A stretch of 64,000 nt of DNA, taken from Saliniramus sp050485405 (GTDB taxonomy: Bacteria > Pseudomonadota > Alphaproteobacteria > Rhizobiales > Beijerinckiaceae). The notes beneath the pieces are model-generated. The model did not search any database and was not told where the DNA came from. It saw only the letters and a list, made by a program, of their open reading frames with translations. The DNA lies in assembly GCA_050485405.1 (NCBI GenBank), contig JBJHBI010000011.1:1-64000 (forward strand). The letters are read 5' to 3'. Both the position numbers and the translations under genes were made by a program. Of this stretch, positions 1 through 10,494 are shown piece after piece. Within the stretch, counting starts at the first letter, position 1. Each line of letters opens with the position of its first letter.

Positions 1-3000
1 TCGTCATACTGATCCTCGTGGCAGCACTCGCGATCCCGCCTTTCGTCGACTGGGAGGAGAGGCGTCTCGATCTCGAGGCGGCCTTGTCGCGCGCCGCCGG
101 CGTGCCCGTCGAAACGCGCGGCGCGATCGATCTGCGGCTGTTGCCGTCGCCGCGCATGCGGGTAGACGGCTTGACGATCGGCGTGCCGGACGGGACGTCG
201 CCCTCGCTCGTCGCCCAGAATGTCGAGGCGGAGATGGAGCTCACCGCGCTGTTGCGTGGCCAGGTGCGCTTCAACGCGATCGGCATCGCGCGTGCCGATC
301 TGCGCCTGCCCATGGAAGACGGCGCGCTGCGCTTTCCCGAGCGCATGCGCGAGGGGCCGGAGGCGCTCGGCGTGCTCGCCTTCGACGACCTCGCCGTCAC
401 GCATCTGAGCGTCACCACGATCACCCCGGAATTCGGCGCGATGCGTCAGGCGGAAATCGCCAATCTGCGCCTCGGCGCACCGTCGCTCGCGGGGCCGTGG
501 CGGATCGAGGGGATCTATGGGGGCGATACGTTCCGGCTCGGGACGAGCGAACTCGCCGATGATCTCACGATGCAGATGCGTCTCGTGGGCGGCGCGGATA
601 CGCCCCTGCGTTACGATGTCGACGCGACGCTGCGTCTTTTGCCGGAAGCCAATCGCTACCGCCCGGTTCTCAACGGCGAAATGCGCATCGTCGCGCTGCC
701 GGTCACCGAGGCGGGGCCGGATCCGGCGGTCCAGGATCCGATCGTGCTCACCGGCGAATTCGCGAGCGAGGGGCTGGGCTTCGCTTTGTCCGAATTGCGG
801 CTCGAACTCGGTGACCCGTCCCTCGGCTCGCAGCTCGAGGGCAGCGGCTTCCTGCGTCTCGACGATCCGCGCCTCAATCTCGAGCTCACTGGGCGCAGGC
901 TCGCCCTCGACGCGATCATGGCCGGTCCGCGCGGGGATCTGCTCGCATCATGGCTTGCGGGCGAGGGGCCTCGCGTCCCGCTGCCGCCGATCGATCTCGC
1001 GCTCGAGCTCGGCAGTATCGGTTTCGCGCGCGAGGAACTGCTCGATGTCGGCATCCGCGCCATGCTGGAAGATGGCGGCCTCCAGATTGCGCAGAGCGCG
1101 GTGACGCTGCCCGGCGAGGCGCGGCTGTCCTTCGCCGGCGCCGTCGATCTCGCGGCGGGCGACCGGATCGCGGGCGATGCGAGGCTCGTCGCCGCCGATG
1201 GCGACCGGCTCGCGCGGTATCTCACGCGGCTCGGCTTCGAAGGGCCCTGGCTCGGGCTGGTGCGCGGCCCCGATCTCGACATTGCTGGCCATCTCTCCAT
1301 CGCGCCGGATGGTGTGAGCGTGAGCGATCTGGCCTTTAGGGCCGGCGCGGCGCAGATCGGCGGTAGCGTGGTCTATCGTGCGCCGGAAGTCGGGCGGCGC
1401 GGGCGCGTCGAGGCGCAGATCCGGGCCGACGGCATCGATCTCGCCGATCTGCCCGCCCTCGATGCGGTATCGCTGACCGCGGGCGAGGCTGATCTCGTGA
1501 TCGCGCTCGTCGCGGAAGACGTGCGCTACGGCGATGAAGGCGGGGGGCGCATCGATGCCCGCATGCGCAGCGAGGGCGAGACGCTCGTCGTCGAGGCGCT
1601 CGACATTGCCGGGCTCGCGGGTGCGCAGGCATCGCTGTCGGGCCGGATCAATCCCGATGGCGCCGGCGTGATCTCGGGCCGCCTGGAGGCGGCACGCGCG
1701 GCTCCGCTCCTGACGCTGCTCGGGCGTTTCCAGCAAGACGGCCTGCTCGGCCTGGCGCCACCCTTCATCCGTGACGGGGGGCTCGATCTCGCGGTCTCGA
1801 TCGATCGCCTTCCGCCCGGCGACGCGCTCGGTGCGGGGGCCTTGCGGCTGACGCTGGAAGGCGAGGTGGCCGGCGGCCCGTTCAGCGCCACTGCCGCGAC
1901 GCTCGACGGGCGCACCGAAGCCTTCCGCCTCTTCCTCTCCACCCGCGATACCCGCGAATGGGTCGATCTCGACCATGATGCAGTTGCCGGGCAGCCCTCG
2001 AACGTGACCGTCGAGATGCGCCGCTCGGGCGCTGATCGCTACGCTGCGACCGCGTCCGGCGACATGGCGGGGCTTCGTTTCCGCACCACGCGGGCCCTGT
2101 CGATCGACGCGATCACCCGCGAGATCTGGGATGGCGAAATCCAGCTCAACAGCGCCGATCTGCGCCCGGCACTCGGCCTCTTCGCCCTCGGCGATGCGGG
2201 GCTCGACACGCTTCCCGGCCAGATGCGCGTCTCGCTGTCGCGTGAGCCGGGCGCCTCGCGGCTCGAACTCGACGGGCGCATCACGGACGCGCGCGTACGC
2301 GGCGAATTGCTCGTGGGCGGCGAGGTGCTCTCGGGCGATCTCACGCTGGGCGCGGTGTCGCTGCCGGCGCTGATCGACGTCCTGATGACCGATACCGGCG
2401 GCGCCGGCGCCCGCGACGGCTGGAGCGACGTGCCGTTCGGGCGTGTCGCGCTGCCACTGCGCAGCGGGCGGATCGGTGTCAGCGCGGAGAATCTCGCGCT
2501 GGGGCGGGGCATGACCGCGCGCGATGCCGGTTTCGATCTCATGCTCTATTCCGACGGGCTCGCTTTCGAGAACTTCTCGGCCGGATACGGCGAGGGTGGA
2601 ATTTCGGGCGGGATGCGCCTGCGCCGTGCGCCCGACGGGCCGCTCGTGGCGAGCGGTGATCTCGATTTCTCCGGCCTGCCGACGCAGAGCTTCCTGCCCG
2701 GCGCACCTTTCTCGGGCGTCGTTACCGGCGCGCTCGATTTCGGCGGAACGGGGGATACGCTCGCGGGCCTCATCGGCGATGTTTCTGGGGGCGGCACCGT
2801 CCTGATCGAGGATGTCACCGTCAACGGGATGGCGCCGGAAGCGATCACGGCCGGGCTCGGTCGGGCGCTCGCGGAGGACGATCCGCTCGGTGGTCGGCGC
2901 TTGCAGGGCCATGTCGAAGAGGCGCTCGATGCGGAGATATTTCGCGCTGACGCCGTCGCGGTTCCCGCCACGCTGGTCGCCGGGACACTGCGGCTCGAAC

Positions 3001-3845
3001 CGCTCGAACTGCGTGACCGGCACGCGGCGGATGCGGGCTGGAACGGTTACGCGTCCTTCGATCTCGCGGACGCGAGTGTCGCCATACGCGGCAGCCTGCG
3101 CGCCGCGTCTTCGCCGCCCGGATGGAGCGGGCCGGCGCCGCGCATCGATCTCGGCTGGATCGGCGATGCCGGGGCGATGAGCCGCGTCGCGGATGCCGGG
3201 CCGCTCACCAACGGCGTGGCGCAGATCGTCCTGCAACGCGAGCTCGACCGGATCGAAGCGTTCGAGCGCGAGGCCGGCGAGCGCACGCGGCGCCTGGAAC
3301 AATTGCGCATGGAACGCGCCCGTGAACAGGCGCGTCTCGCTTGGGAGGCCGTTCTCGAAGAGCGCGCCACCCGTGCAGCGCAAGCACGCCCCGCCGCGAT
3401 CGAAGCCGCGCAGGACATCGCCCGCGAGCGCCGGGAACGTCTTGCGGCAGAGCGGGAAGCGGAGGAGGAGGCGCGTCGCGCGCAAGAAGAGGCCGAGCGT
3501 CTCGCCGCCGAGGAGGCCGCGCGGGCCGAAGAGGAGGCTCGGCGTGCCGAGCAGGCGGCAGCGGAACAGGCAGCTAGAGAACGGGAAGAGAGAGAGCGCG
3601 AAGAGAGGGAGAGGGCGGAACGCGAGCAGGCCGAGCGGGCAGCGCAGGAGGCACAACGTGCGCGCGAGGCCGCCGCCGAGGATGACGAACGCAGGCGCAT
3701 GCAGGACAGCATCCGCCAGCTTCTCGATCGCGAGCGCGAGCGTGATGCCTGGCGCGGATTGTTCAACGGCGATGCCGGCGATACCGATGGCGAGGCGCCC
3801 CTGATGCTGTCACCCCCGGGCTTTGCAGATCCGATGAGCAATTAA
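1..3845 (+). CDS. AsmA family protein, 5' end cut by window edge
   Basis: The gene is already open at the left edge: codons from position 3 read VILILVAALAIPPFVDW, the usual AsmA N-terminal membrane anchor running into the FVDW motif, so the true start lies upstream. About 1280 residues are visible. AsmA-like proteins are inner-membrane-anchored periplasmic proteins of the bridge-like lipid transport/outer-membrane assembly group; this role is family knowledge. The body is the long, Asp/Gly/Leu-rich beta repeat expected of the family. The C-terminus is unusual: roughly residues 1075-1250 are an almost uninterrupted Glu/Arg/Ala-rich stretch predicted to be a long charged helix or coiled coil, followed by a short Pro/Met-containing end. 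No terminator is obvious before the AT-rich gap at 3846-4027. Family assignment is secure; the substrate is unknown. Confidence 0.88.
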   Translation, partial: VILILVAALAIPPFVDWEERRLDLEAALSRAAGVPVETRGAIDLRLLPSPRMRVDGLTIGVPDGTSPSLVAQNVEAEMELTALLRGQVRFNAIGIARADLRLPMEDGALRFPERMREGPEALGVLAFDDLAVTHLSVTTITPEFGAMRQAEIANLRLGAPSLAGPWRIEGIYGGDTFRLGTSELADDLTMQMRLVGGADTPLRYDVDATLRLLPEANRYRPVLNGEMRIVALPVTEAGPDPAVQDPIVLTGEFASEGLGFALSELRLELGDPSLGSQLEGSGFLRLDDPRLNLELTGRRLALDAIMAGPRGDLLASWLAGEGPRVPLPPIDLALELGSIGFAREELLDVGIRAMLEDGGLQIAQSAVTLPGEARLSFAGAVDLAAGDRIAGDARLVAADGDRLARYLTRLGFEGPWLGLVRGPDLDIAGHLSIAPDGVSVSDLAFRAGAAQIGGSVVYRAPEVGRRGRVEAQIRADGIDLADLPALDAVSLTAGEADLVIALVAEDVRYGDEGGGRIDARMRSEGETLVVEALDIAGLAGAQASLSGRINPDGAGVISGRLEAARAAPLLTLLGRFQQDGLLGLAPPFIRDGGLDLAVSIDRLPPGDALGAGALRLTLEGEVAGGPFSATAATLDGRTEAFRLFLSTRDTREWVDLDHDAVAGQPSNVTVEMRRSGADRYAATASGDMAGLRFRTTRALSIDAITREIWDGEIQLNSADLRPALGLFALGDAGLDTLPGQMRVSLSREPGASRLELDGRITDARVRGELLVGGEVLSGDLTLGAVSLPALIDVLMTDTGGAGARDGWSDVPFGRVALPLRSGRIGVSAENLALGRGMTARDAGFDLMLYSDGLAFENFSAGYGEGGISGGMRLRRAPDGPLVASGDLDFSGLPTQSFLPGAPFSGVVTGALDFGGTGDTLAGLIGDVSGGGTVLIEDVTVNGMAPEAITAGLGRALAEDDPLGGRRLQGHVEEALDAEIFRADAVAVPATLVAGTLRLEPLELRDRHAADAGWNGYASFDLADASVAIRGSLRAASSPPGWSGPAPRIDLGWIGDAGAMSRVADAGPLTNGVAQIVLQRELDRIEAFEREAGERTRRLEQLRMERAREQARLAWEAVLEERATRAAQARPAAIEAAQDIARERRERLAAEREAEEEARRAQEEAERLAAEEAARAEEEARRAEQAAAEQAAREREEREREERERAEREQAERAAQEAQRAREAAAEDDERRRMQDSIRQLLDRERERDAWRGLFNGDAGDTDGEAPLMLSPPGFADPMSN

Positions 3846-4027
3846 TAGATACAATTTGAAGTATATAAGTATTTTCCAGTAGATTGGTCGCAGCGGCCCG
3901 GTGCTTCATGATTTTGCCTATCCTGATCGCGATTAGGTTGCATTGCGGCTCGTAATTTTCTTTTAAGCGATATGAGTTATTGCGCTGCACATACGCACAT
4001 TGCGTTGCGTCATGCAGGAGCCCGTTC

Positions 4028-5731
4028 ATGGCCAATAAAGCCGCCTTCTCGATTCCGGCCTTCACGGTCGGTGGTCGATTCTATCTCGTGATCGCCATTG
4101 CATTCTTCGCCCTCGTCAGCCTCGCCGTGGTCGGCGCTGCGCGCTTCTCGGGGGCGCTCTGGTCGGCCAAGCAGCAGGAGCTGATCAACATCACCGATTC
4201 GGCTGCGAGCATCGTCGCCGACTTTCATCAGCAGGCGCTTCGTGGCGAACTGAGCATGGACGAGGCCAAGGCCCGCGCCGCTGCCGCGCTGCGCCCGATC
4301 CGCTATGCCGATGACGAGTATTTCTTCATCCACGGCTATGATGCGATCACCGTGATGCATCCGGTGGTCCCGGCGATGGAGGGTACGGATCAGAGCGGGC
4401 TGCGCCTGCCCGACGGGCGGTCGATTATCATCGAACTCGCCGATCTGGCCCGCGCGGGCGGCGGTTTCTTCGAATATGACTGGCCGCTCGTTCCCGGTGG
4501 TTCCGAGGAAGCCTTGAAGGTCGCCTATGTCGTGGGCTTCGACCCCTGGCAATGGACCATCGGAACGGGCGTGTTCGTGCATGACGTCGAAGCCGCGATC
4601 GCCGACAGCCGCAACATCTTCCTCGGAATTGCCGCCCTCGCCGGGCTGATCCTCGTCGCGATGGGCATCTATCTGGCGCGCGGTATCACGAGCCCGCTGC
4701 GGCGCCTCGGTCACGGGATGCAGGCGCTGGCGCGCGGCGAGCTGGAAACCGACATCGAAGGGCTGGCGCGGCGCGACGAGGTCGGCGAAATGGCCGCATC
4801 CGTTCAGGTCTTCAAGGAAGCGCTCGTCGCCAAGCGCGAGGCGGATGCTCGCATTGCCGACGAGACGCAGGCGAGGGAGCGCCGCGCCGAGACACTCGAT
4901 CGCCTGCTGCGCGGGTTCGAGGAGACCGTCTCCGCGCTCTCCAAGGAGCTTTCAGCTGCCTCCGCAGCCATGCAGGACACGGCGAAGGGCATGCATGCGA
5001 CGGCTGACGAGACCAACGGGCGCGCCCTGTCGGTCGCGAGCGCAGCCGAGCAGACATCGGCGAATGTGCAGGCCGTGGCTTCCGCGACCGAACAGCTCAA
5101 CGCCTCCGTCGCCGAAATCGGCCAGCAGGTGACGCAATCGGCGCATATCGCGGATACGGCGGTGGAGCAGGTGCGCCGCACCGATCAGGTCGCGCGCAGC
5201 CTCGCGAGCGGCGCCCAGAAAATCGGCGAAATCGTCTCGCTGATCAACGGCATCGCCGGCCAGACGAACCTCCTCGCACTCAACGCGACCATCGAGGCGG
5301 CACGGGCAGGCGAGGCGGGCAAGGGCTTCGCGGTTGTCGCAGCGGAGGTGAAGAGCCTCGCCGACCAGACCGCCAAGGCGACCGAGGAAATCGCGAGCCA
5401 CATCTCCCAGATCCAGGGCGTGACCGAGGAAGTCGTGACCGCCGTGACCGATATCGGCGGCGTGATCGACCGCATGAAGGAGATCTCGACCGCGATCTCC
5501 GCCGCAATGGAAGAGCAGGGTGCGGCGACCAACGAAATCGCCCGCAACGTCCAGGAGGCGGCGAAGGGGACCGGCGAGGTCACCGAATCGATCGAGATGG
5601 TCAAGGCGGGCGCAGGCGAGACGCAGGGGGCGGCGGATGCCGTGCTCGGGGCCGCCACGGATCTGTCCGAGCGCTCCTCCGGGCTCGGCCGCGAGGTCGA
5701 TTCGTTCCTGCGGGCAGTGCGGGCGGCGTAA
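4028..5731 (+). CDS. Methyl-accepting chemotaxis protein with periplasmic Cache domain
   Basis: This is a 567-residue chemoreceptor. A first membrane helix (about residues 17-40) is followed by a periplasmic segment resembling single Cache_2 domains (about 45-190, with YFFIHGYDAITVMHPV and WQWTIGTGVFV), a second helix (about 197-220), a HAMP linker, and a cytoplasmic signalling hairpin whose tip contains GQTNLLALNATIEAARAGEA (about 410-430). Such receptors bind small molecules outside the membrane and control CheA; ligands of Cache_2 receptors are often small carboxylates, but none is inferred here. The ATG at 4028 was chosen because CAGGAG lies 8-9 nt upstream, rather than the longer in-frame start at 3980. 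The upstream gap (3846-4027) is AT-rich relative to the region. No che genes are adjacent, so it is an orphan receptor. Confidence 0.93.
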   Translation: MANKAAFSIPAFTVGGRFYLVIAIAFFALVSLAVVGAARFSGALWSAKQQELINITDSAASIVADFHQQALRGELSMDEAKARAAAALRPIRYADDEYFFIHGYDAITVMHPVVPAMEGTDQSGLRLPDGRSIIIELADLARAGGGFFEYDWPLVPGGSEEALKVAYVVGFDPWQWTIGTGVFVHDVEAAIADSRNIFLGIAALAGLILVAMGIYLARGITSPLRRLGHGMQALARGELETDIEGLARRDEVGEMAASVQVFKEALVAKREADARIADETQARERRAETLDRLLRGFEETVSALSKELSAASAAMQDTAKGMHATADETNGRALSVASAAEQTSANVQAVASATEQLNASVAEIGQQVTQSAHIADTAVEQVRRTDQVARSLASGAQKIGEIVSLINGIAGQTNLLALNATIEAARAGEAGKGFAVVAAEVKSLADQTAKATEEIASHISQIQGVTEEVVTAVTDIGGVIDRMKEISTAISAAMEEQGAATNEIARNVQEAAKGTGEVTESIEMVKAGAGETQGAADAVLGAATDLSERSSGLGREVDSFLRAVRAA

Positions 5732-5758
5732 GCGCCGCTAACCGATCACCAACGAAGA

Positions 5759-5789
5759 AGCGCCGCAGATCGGAGTGATCTGCGGCGCT
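5759..5789. terminator. Bidirectional intrinsic terminator between convergent genes
   Basis: AGCGCCGCAGATC (5759-5771) pairs perfectly with GATCTGCGGCGCT (5777-5789) across a 5-nt loop. It is followed on the plus strand by CTTCTCGTTTC and flanked on the other side by an A-rich run. It lies between the chemoreceptor stop at 5731 and the stop of the minus-strand hydrolase at 5820, so it can serve both. Confidence 0.75.
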
Positions 5790-5819
5790 CTTCTCGTTTC
5801 CGAGCGTGCTTTGATGCCG

Positions 5820-6599
5820 TCAGCCGCGTGAGGAAGCCGTATCGGCACCGTCGCCGGATTGTGCGACATCGGCATCGTTGGCCGGCGCGTCGTCCGGCTG
5901 ATGGGCGATCGCGGCCTGCGCATCCGCGCTCTCGAGGCCGGCGGCGTTGTCCGCGGCTTTGGGGCCGAGGCGCCCGTCGAGATAGGCGCCCACCTGAAGC
6001 ATCAGATCATCGACCTTGCCATCGAAGAAGTGGTTGGCGCCGTCCACGACCGCATGCTCGATCTTGATGCCCTTTTGCGTCTTCACCTTCTCGATGACGC
6101 TCATCACTTCCTTCACCGGTGAGACCCGGTCCTCGGAGCCGTGCACGAACAGGCCGGAGGAGGGGCAGGGGGCGAGGAAGGAAAAATCATAGCGATTGGC
6201 CATGGCGCCGATCGAGATGAAGCCTTCGATCTCCGGGCGGCGCATCAGGAGCTGCATGCCGATCCACGCGCCGAAGCTCACGCCGGCGATCCAGCAGGCG
6301 CGGGCATCCGGGTTCATCGACTGGGCCCAGTCGAGCGCCGCCGCCGCATCCGACAATTCGCCGGCACCGTGATCGAAGGCACCCTGCGAGCGCCCGACGC
6401 CGCGCGAATTGAAGCGCAGCACGGAGAACCCGCGATCCACGAAATCGTAGAACAGGTTATAGACGATCTGGTTGTTCATCGTCCCGCCGAATTGCGGGTG
6501 CGGATGAAGCACGATGGCGATCGGCGCGTTTTTCTTCTTGGCGGGCTGATATCGCCCTTCCAGTCGGCCGGCGGGGCCGGTGAAGATCACCTCAGGCAT
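5820..6599 (-). CDS. Alpha/beta hydrolase
   Basis: This 259-residue alpha/beta hydrolase fold protein is of the type often annotated as a dienelactone hydrolase-like or putative esterase. An oxyanion-side motif HPHPQFGGT is at residues 32-40, the nucleophile elbow GVSFG has Ser108, an acidic residue sits in HGSEDRVSP, and the likely catalytic His is in DGANHFFDG near the C-terminus. The last 40 residues are an Ala/Asp-rich low-complexity tail. No signal peptide or membrane helix is seen, so it is probably cytoplasmic. It diverges from the iron-sulfur operon; the 370-bp gap holds a 13-bp tandem repeat, Irr-like boxes and a possible promoter. The substrate is not recognisable. Confidence 0.85.
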   Translation of the reverse strand: MPEVIFTGPAGRLEGRYQPAKKKNAPIAIVLHPHPQFGGTMNNQIVYNLFYDFVDRGFSVLRFNSRGVGRSQGAFDHGAGELSDAAAALDWAQSMNPDARACWIAGVSFGAWIGMQLLMRRPEIEGFISIGAMANRYDFSFLAPCPSSGLFVHGSEDRVSPVKEVMSVIEKVKTQKGIKIEHAVVDGANHFFDGKVDDLMLQVGAYLDGRLGPKAADNAAGLESADAQAAIAHQPDDAPANDADVAQSGDGADTASSRG

Positions 6600-6659
6600 A
6601 CGCTATCCTCGTTGGCGCCCGCACCACTCCGACGAGCCGGCCCGGTGCGCGCGTTCTTC

Positions 6660-6691
6660 ATGCGACCACACAATGCGACCACACCATGCGA
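6660..6691. repeat. 13-bp tandem direct repeat, about 2.5 copies
   Basis: ATGCGACCACAC occurs twice at a 13-bp period, followed by a partial third copy ATGCGA. It sits between the divergent hydrolase and the suf operon, upstream of the Irr-like boxes. No function is evident. Confidence 0.6.
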
Positions 6692-6749
6692 AAGACCGGG
6701 GCATACGCGCTATCACGTATAAAAAGCCAACCGGGCGCACCGCGCAGCC

Positions 6750-6778
6750 TTGACTTCCGATACGGAGCTTCCCTAAAT
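6750..6778 (+). promoter_or_regulatory. Possible sigma-70 promoter of the suf operon
   Basis: TTGACT (6750-6755) is separated by 17 bp from CTAAAT (6773-6778). The -35 box matches well and the -10 box poorly. It lies immediately upstream of the two Irr-like palindromes, so a bound repressor would cover the start site. The placement supports the call more than the -10 sequence does. Confidence 0.35.
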
Positions 6779-6782
6779 CGCC

Positions 6783-6818
6783 TTTAGAATTGTTCTAAGC
6801 CGTTAGAACGATTCCAAA
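6783..6818. promoter_or_regulatory. Two tandem Irr-box (ICE)-like palindromes
   Basis: Box 1 is TTTAGAA-TTG-TTCTAAG (6783-6799). Box 2 is GTTAGAA-CGA-TTCCAAA (6802-6818). Both have the 7-3-7 architecture described for iron control elements recognised by the Fur-family regulator Irr in Rhizobiales. Their centres are 19 bp apart, close to two helical turns. Suf/isc operons are established Irr targets in this order. That Irr itself binds here is inference. Confidence 0.6.
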
Positions 6819-6969
6819 CTGGCAACGGCACCCGCGTCGCTCGGTCACTGTCATGTGGTGGGCGTGCTTTAGCATGGCAAGCGGGGGCGATTGCAAGGAT
6901 TTCGTGTCGCGGTTTGCGATTTTCGCGTTTCGCACACGCCTCGATAGTGGGAAGGCCGTCAGTCGCAGC

Positions 6970-8139
6970 ATGAGCATGACGCAGCGGACATATCTCGATT
7001 ACAACGCCACCGCCCCGTTGCGGCCGCAGGCGCGGGATATGCTCGTACGCGTTCTGGAGAATGTCGGCAACGCCTCCTCCGTGCATCGCGAAGGCCGCGC
7101 CGCGCGGGCGCTGATCGAGACGGCGCGCGACCGGGTCGCGGCGTTGGTCGGCGGTCAGGGCAAGAACGTGATCTTCACGGGCTCCGGTTCCGAGGCCAAC
7201 AATCTCGTGCTCGCGCCGGGTTTCCGGCGTGCAGATGGTGCGCCCGCGCATAAGCTCTTCATCGGTGCCGGCGAGCACCCCTGCGTGCTGGACGGCCATC
7301 GCTTCGAGGCGGATGCGGTGGAGCTGATCCCGCTGCGCGCCGACGGCATCGTCGATCTCGCCGCGCTCGAAGCGCGCCTCGCGGCATGCGAGGGTGTGCC
7401 GTTCCTGGTCTCGATCCAGCTTGCCAACAACGAAACCGGCGCGATCCAGCCCGTAGCCGAGGCGGCCGCCCTGGTGAAGGCGCGCGGCGGGCTGATCCAT
7501 TGCGATGCGGTGCAGGCGGCGGGCAAGATCGCGGTGGATATCGTCGCACTCGGGGTCGACGCGCTGACTTTGTCCGCGCACAAGCTCGGCGGTCCGCAGG
7601 GTGTGGGTGCGCTGGTGCTTGCGGGCGAGGGCTATGTTCTCGACCGGCTGGTGCGCGGTGGCGGGCAGGAGCGCAACTGGCGCGCGGGTACGGAAAACGT
7701 CGCGGGCATCGCGGCCTTCGGCGAGGCGGCGCTGGCGGCGCATGAGGCGCTCGCAGAGGAAGAGCCGCGTCTCGGTGCCCTTCGCGCTGATTTCGAGGCG
7801 GCGATCCGCGAGATCTGCCCCGATGCAGTGATCTTCTGCGAGGACGCGCCGCGCCTGCCCAATACCATTCTCTTCGCCGTCCCCGGCAAGCGGGCCGAGA
7901 CGGCGCTGATCGCGCTCGATCTGAACGGCGCGGCGCTCTCCTCGGGCTCCGCCTGTTCATCGGGCAAGGTGAAATCTTCGCACGTTCTCGCGGCAATGGG
8001 GGTCGACCCCGGGCTCGCGGAAACGGCGTTGCGGTTGAGTTTCGGTTGGAACACGCAGAAAGAAGACGTGAGGCTCTTCACATCCGCTTTCGCGAAACTA
8101 CTTTCGAATCGAAACCAAAGTTCGGATCGCGCGGCCTGA
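6970..8139 (+). CDS. Cysteine desulfurase, NifS/IscS-like (group I)
   Basis: This is a 389-residue PLP-dependent aminotransferase class V enzyme that would remove sulfur from cysteine as a protein-bound persulfide for iron-sulfur cluster assembly. The PLP lysine is K205 in SAHKLGG, and the persulfide cysteine is C329 in the SGSACSSG loop, which is the group I (NifS/IscS) signature rather than the SufS one. The start is taken at 6970 (MSMTQRTYLDYNATAPLRPQ), where homology to desulfurase N-termini begins; ATG at 6976 is an alternative, and the longer open frame from 6853 would include the regulatory region. It is first in the suf operon, 68 bp before sufB. The operon also encodes SufS, so two desulfurase classes coexist. 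Confidence 0.9.
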   Translation: MSMTQRTYLDYNATAPLRPQARDMLVRVLENVGNASSVHREGRAARALIETARDRVAALVGGQGKNVIFTGSGSEANNLVLAPGFRRADGAPAHKLFIGAGEHPCVLDGHRFEADAVELIPLRADGIVDLAALEARLAACEGVPFLVSIQLANNETGAIQPVAEAAALVKARGGLIHCDAVQAAGKIAVDIVALGVDALTLSAHKLGGPQGVGALVLAGEGYVLDRLVRGGGQERNWRAGTENVAGIAAFGEAALAAHEALAEEEPRLGALRADFEAAIREICPDAVIFCEDAPRLPNTILFAVPGKRAETALIALDLNGAALSSGSACSSGKVKSSHVLAAMGVDPGLAETALRLSFGWNTQKEDVRLFTSAFAKLLSNRNQSSDRAA

Positions 8140-8207
8140 ACGGGTGCGCGGCGATGTGGTGTTCAACGGCCAGTCCGCGGCCCTTGAAGCCGTGAGAGGA
8201 GGGTGAC

Positions 8208-9680
<1,473 letters not shown>

Positions 9681-9739
9681 TGGCCGCGCCCACGGGCGCG
9701 CCGACCGACGCATGTAACGATCTGAAGGACTAAAAGACC

Positions 9740-10492
9740 ATGTTGGAAATCAAGAACCTCGTCGTTGAAATCGAGGGTAACCGCATCCTCAACGGGCTGG
9801 ATCTCACCGTGAACAACGGCGAAGTCGCCGCGATCATGGGGCCGAACGGCTCGGGCAAGTCGACGCTCTCCTATGTCGTCGCCGGCAAGGAGGAATACGA
9901 GGTGCTCGACGGCGAGATCATTCTCGACGGCCAGAACATCCTCGAGATGGAGCCCTCCGAGCGCGCCGCCGCCGGCGTCTTCCTGGCCTTCCAGTATCCG
10001 CTGGAAATCCCGGGCGTGGCGACGATGACCTTCCTCAAGGCCGCGCTCAACGCCCAGCGCAAGGCGCGCGACGAGGCGGAACTGACGACGCCGGAATTCA
10101 TCAAACGCGTCAACGCGGCGGCGGAAAAGCTCGAAATCCCCAAGGACATGCTCAAGCGTGCCCTCAATGTCGGCTTTTCCGGCGGTGAGAAGAAGCGCAT
10201 GGAGATCCTGCAGATGGCGCTGCTCGAGCCGCGTTTCTGCATCCTCGACGAGACCGATTCCGGCCTCGACATCGATGCCCTGCGCATCGCGGCGGAGGGG
10301 GTAAACGCCCTGCGTTCGCCGGATCGCTCCTTCCTCGTGATCACCCACTACCAGCGCCTGCTCAACCACATCGTGCCCGATACCGTTCACGTGATGTCGC
10401 GCGGCAAGATCGTGAAGTCCGGCGGCAAGGAACTCGCCCTCGAGCTCGAAGCCAACGGCTATGCCGACTACAAGGGCCTGGAGGCCGCGTGA
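9740..10492 (+). CDS. sufC: Fe-S cluster assembly ATPase SufC
   Basis: This 250-residue ABC-type ATPase is soluble and couples ATP hydrolysis to conformational change of SufB-SufD. The Walker A GPNGSGKST starts at residue 34, the ABC signature is FSGGEKKR, and the Walker B with the SufC-typical acidic stretch is CILDETDSGLD, followed by the switch histidine in ITHYQRLL. Length and motif spacing are normal for the family. Its stop lies 2 bp before the likely sufD start, so the two are translationally coupled. Confidence 0.97.
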   Translation: MLEIKNLVVEIEGNRILNGLDLTVNNGEVAAIMGPNGSGKSTLSYVVAGKEEYEVLDGEIILDGQNILEMEPSERAAAGVFLAFQYPLEIPGVATMTFLKAALNAQRKARDEAELTTPEFIKRVNAAAEKLEIPKDMLKRALNVGFSGGEKKRMEILQMALLEPRFCILDETDSGLDIDALRIAAEGVNALRSPDRSFLVITHYQRLLNHIVPDTVHVMSRGKIVKSGGKELALELEANGYADYKGLEAA

Positions 10493-10494
10493 TC

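Noticed and set aside
948..3656. A 902-codon open frame on the minus strand
   Set aside because: It is antisense to the whole AsmA-like gene, has an Arg/Ala/Glu composition typical of GC-rich shadows, no recognisable domain and no ribosome binding site.
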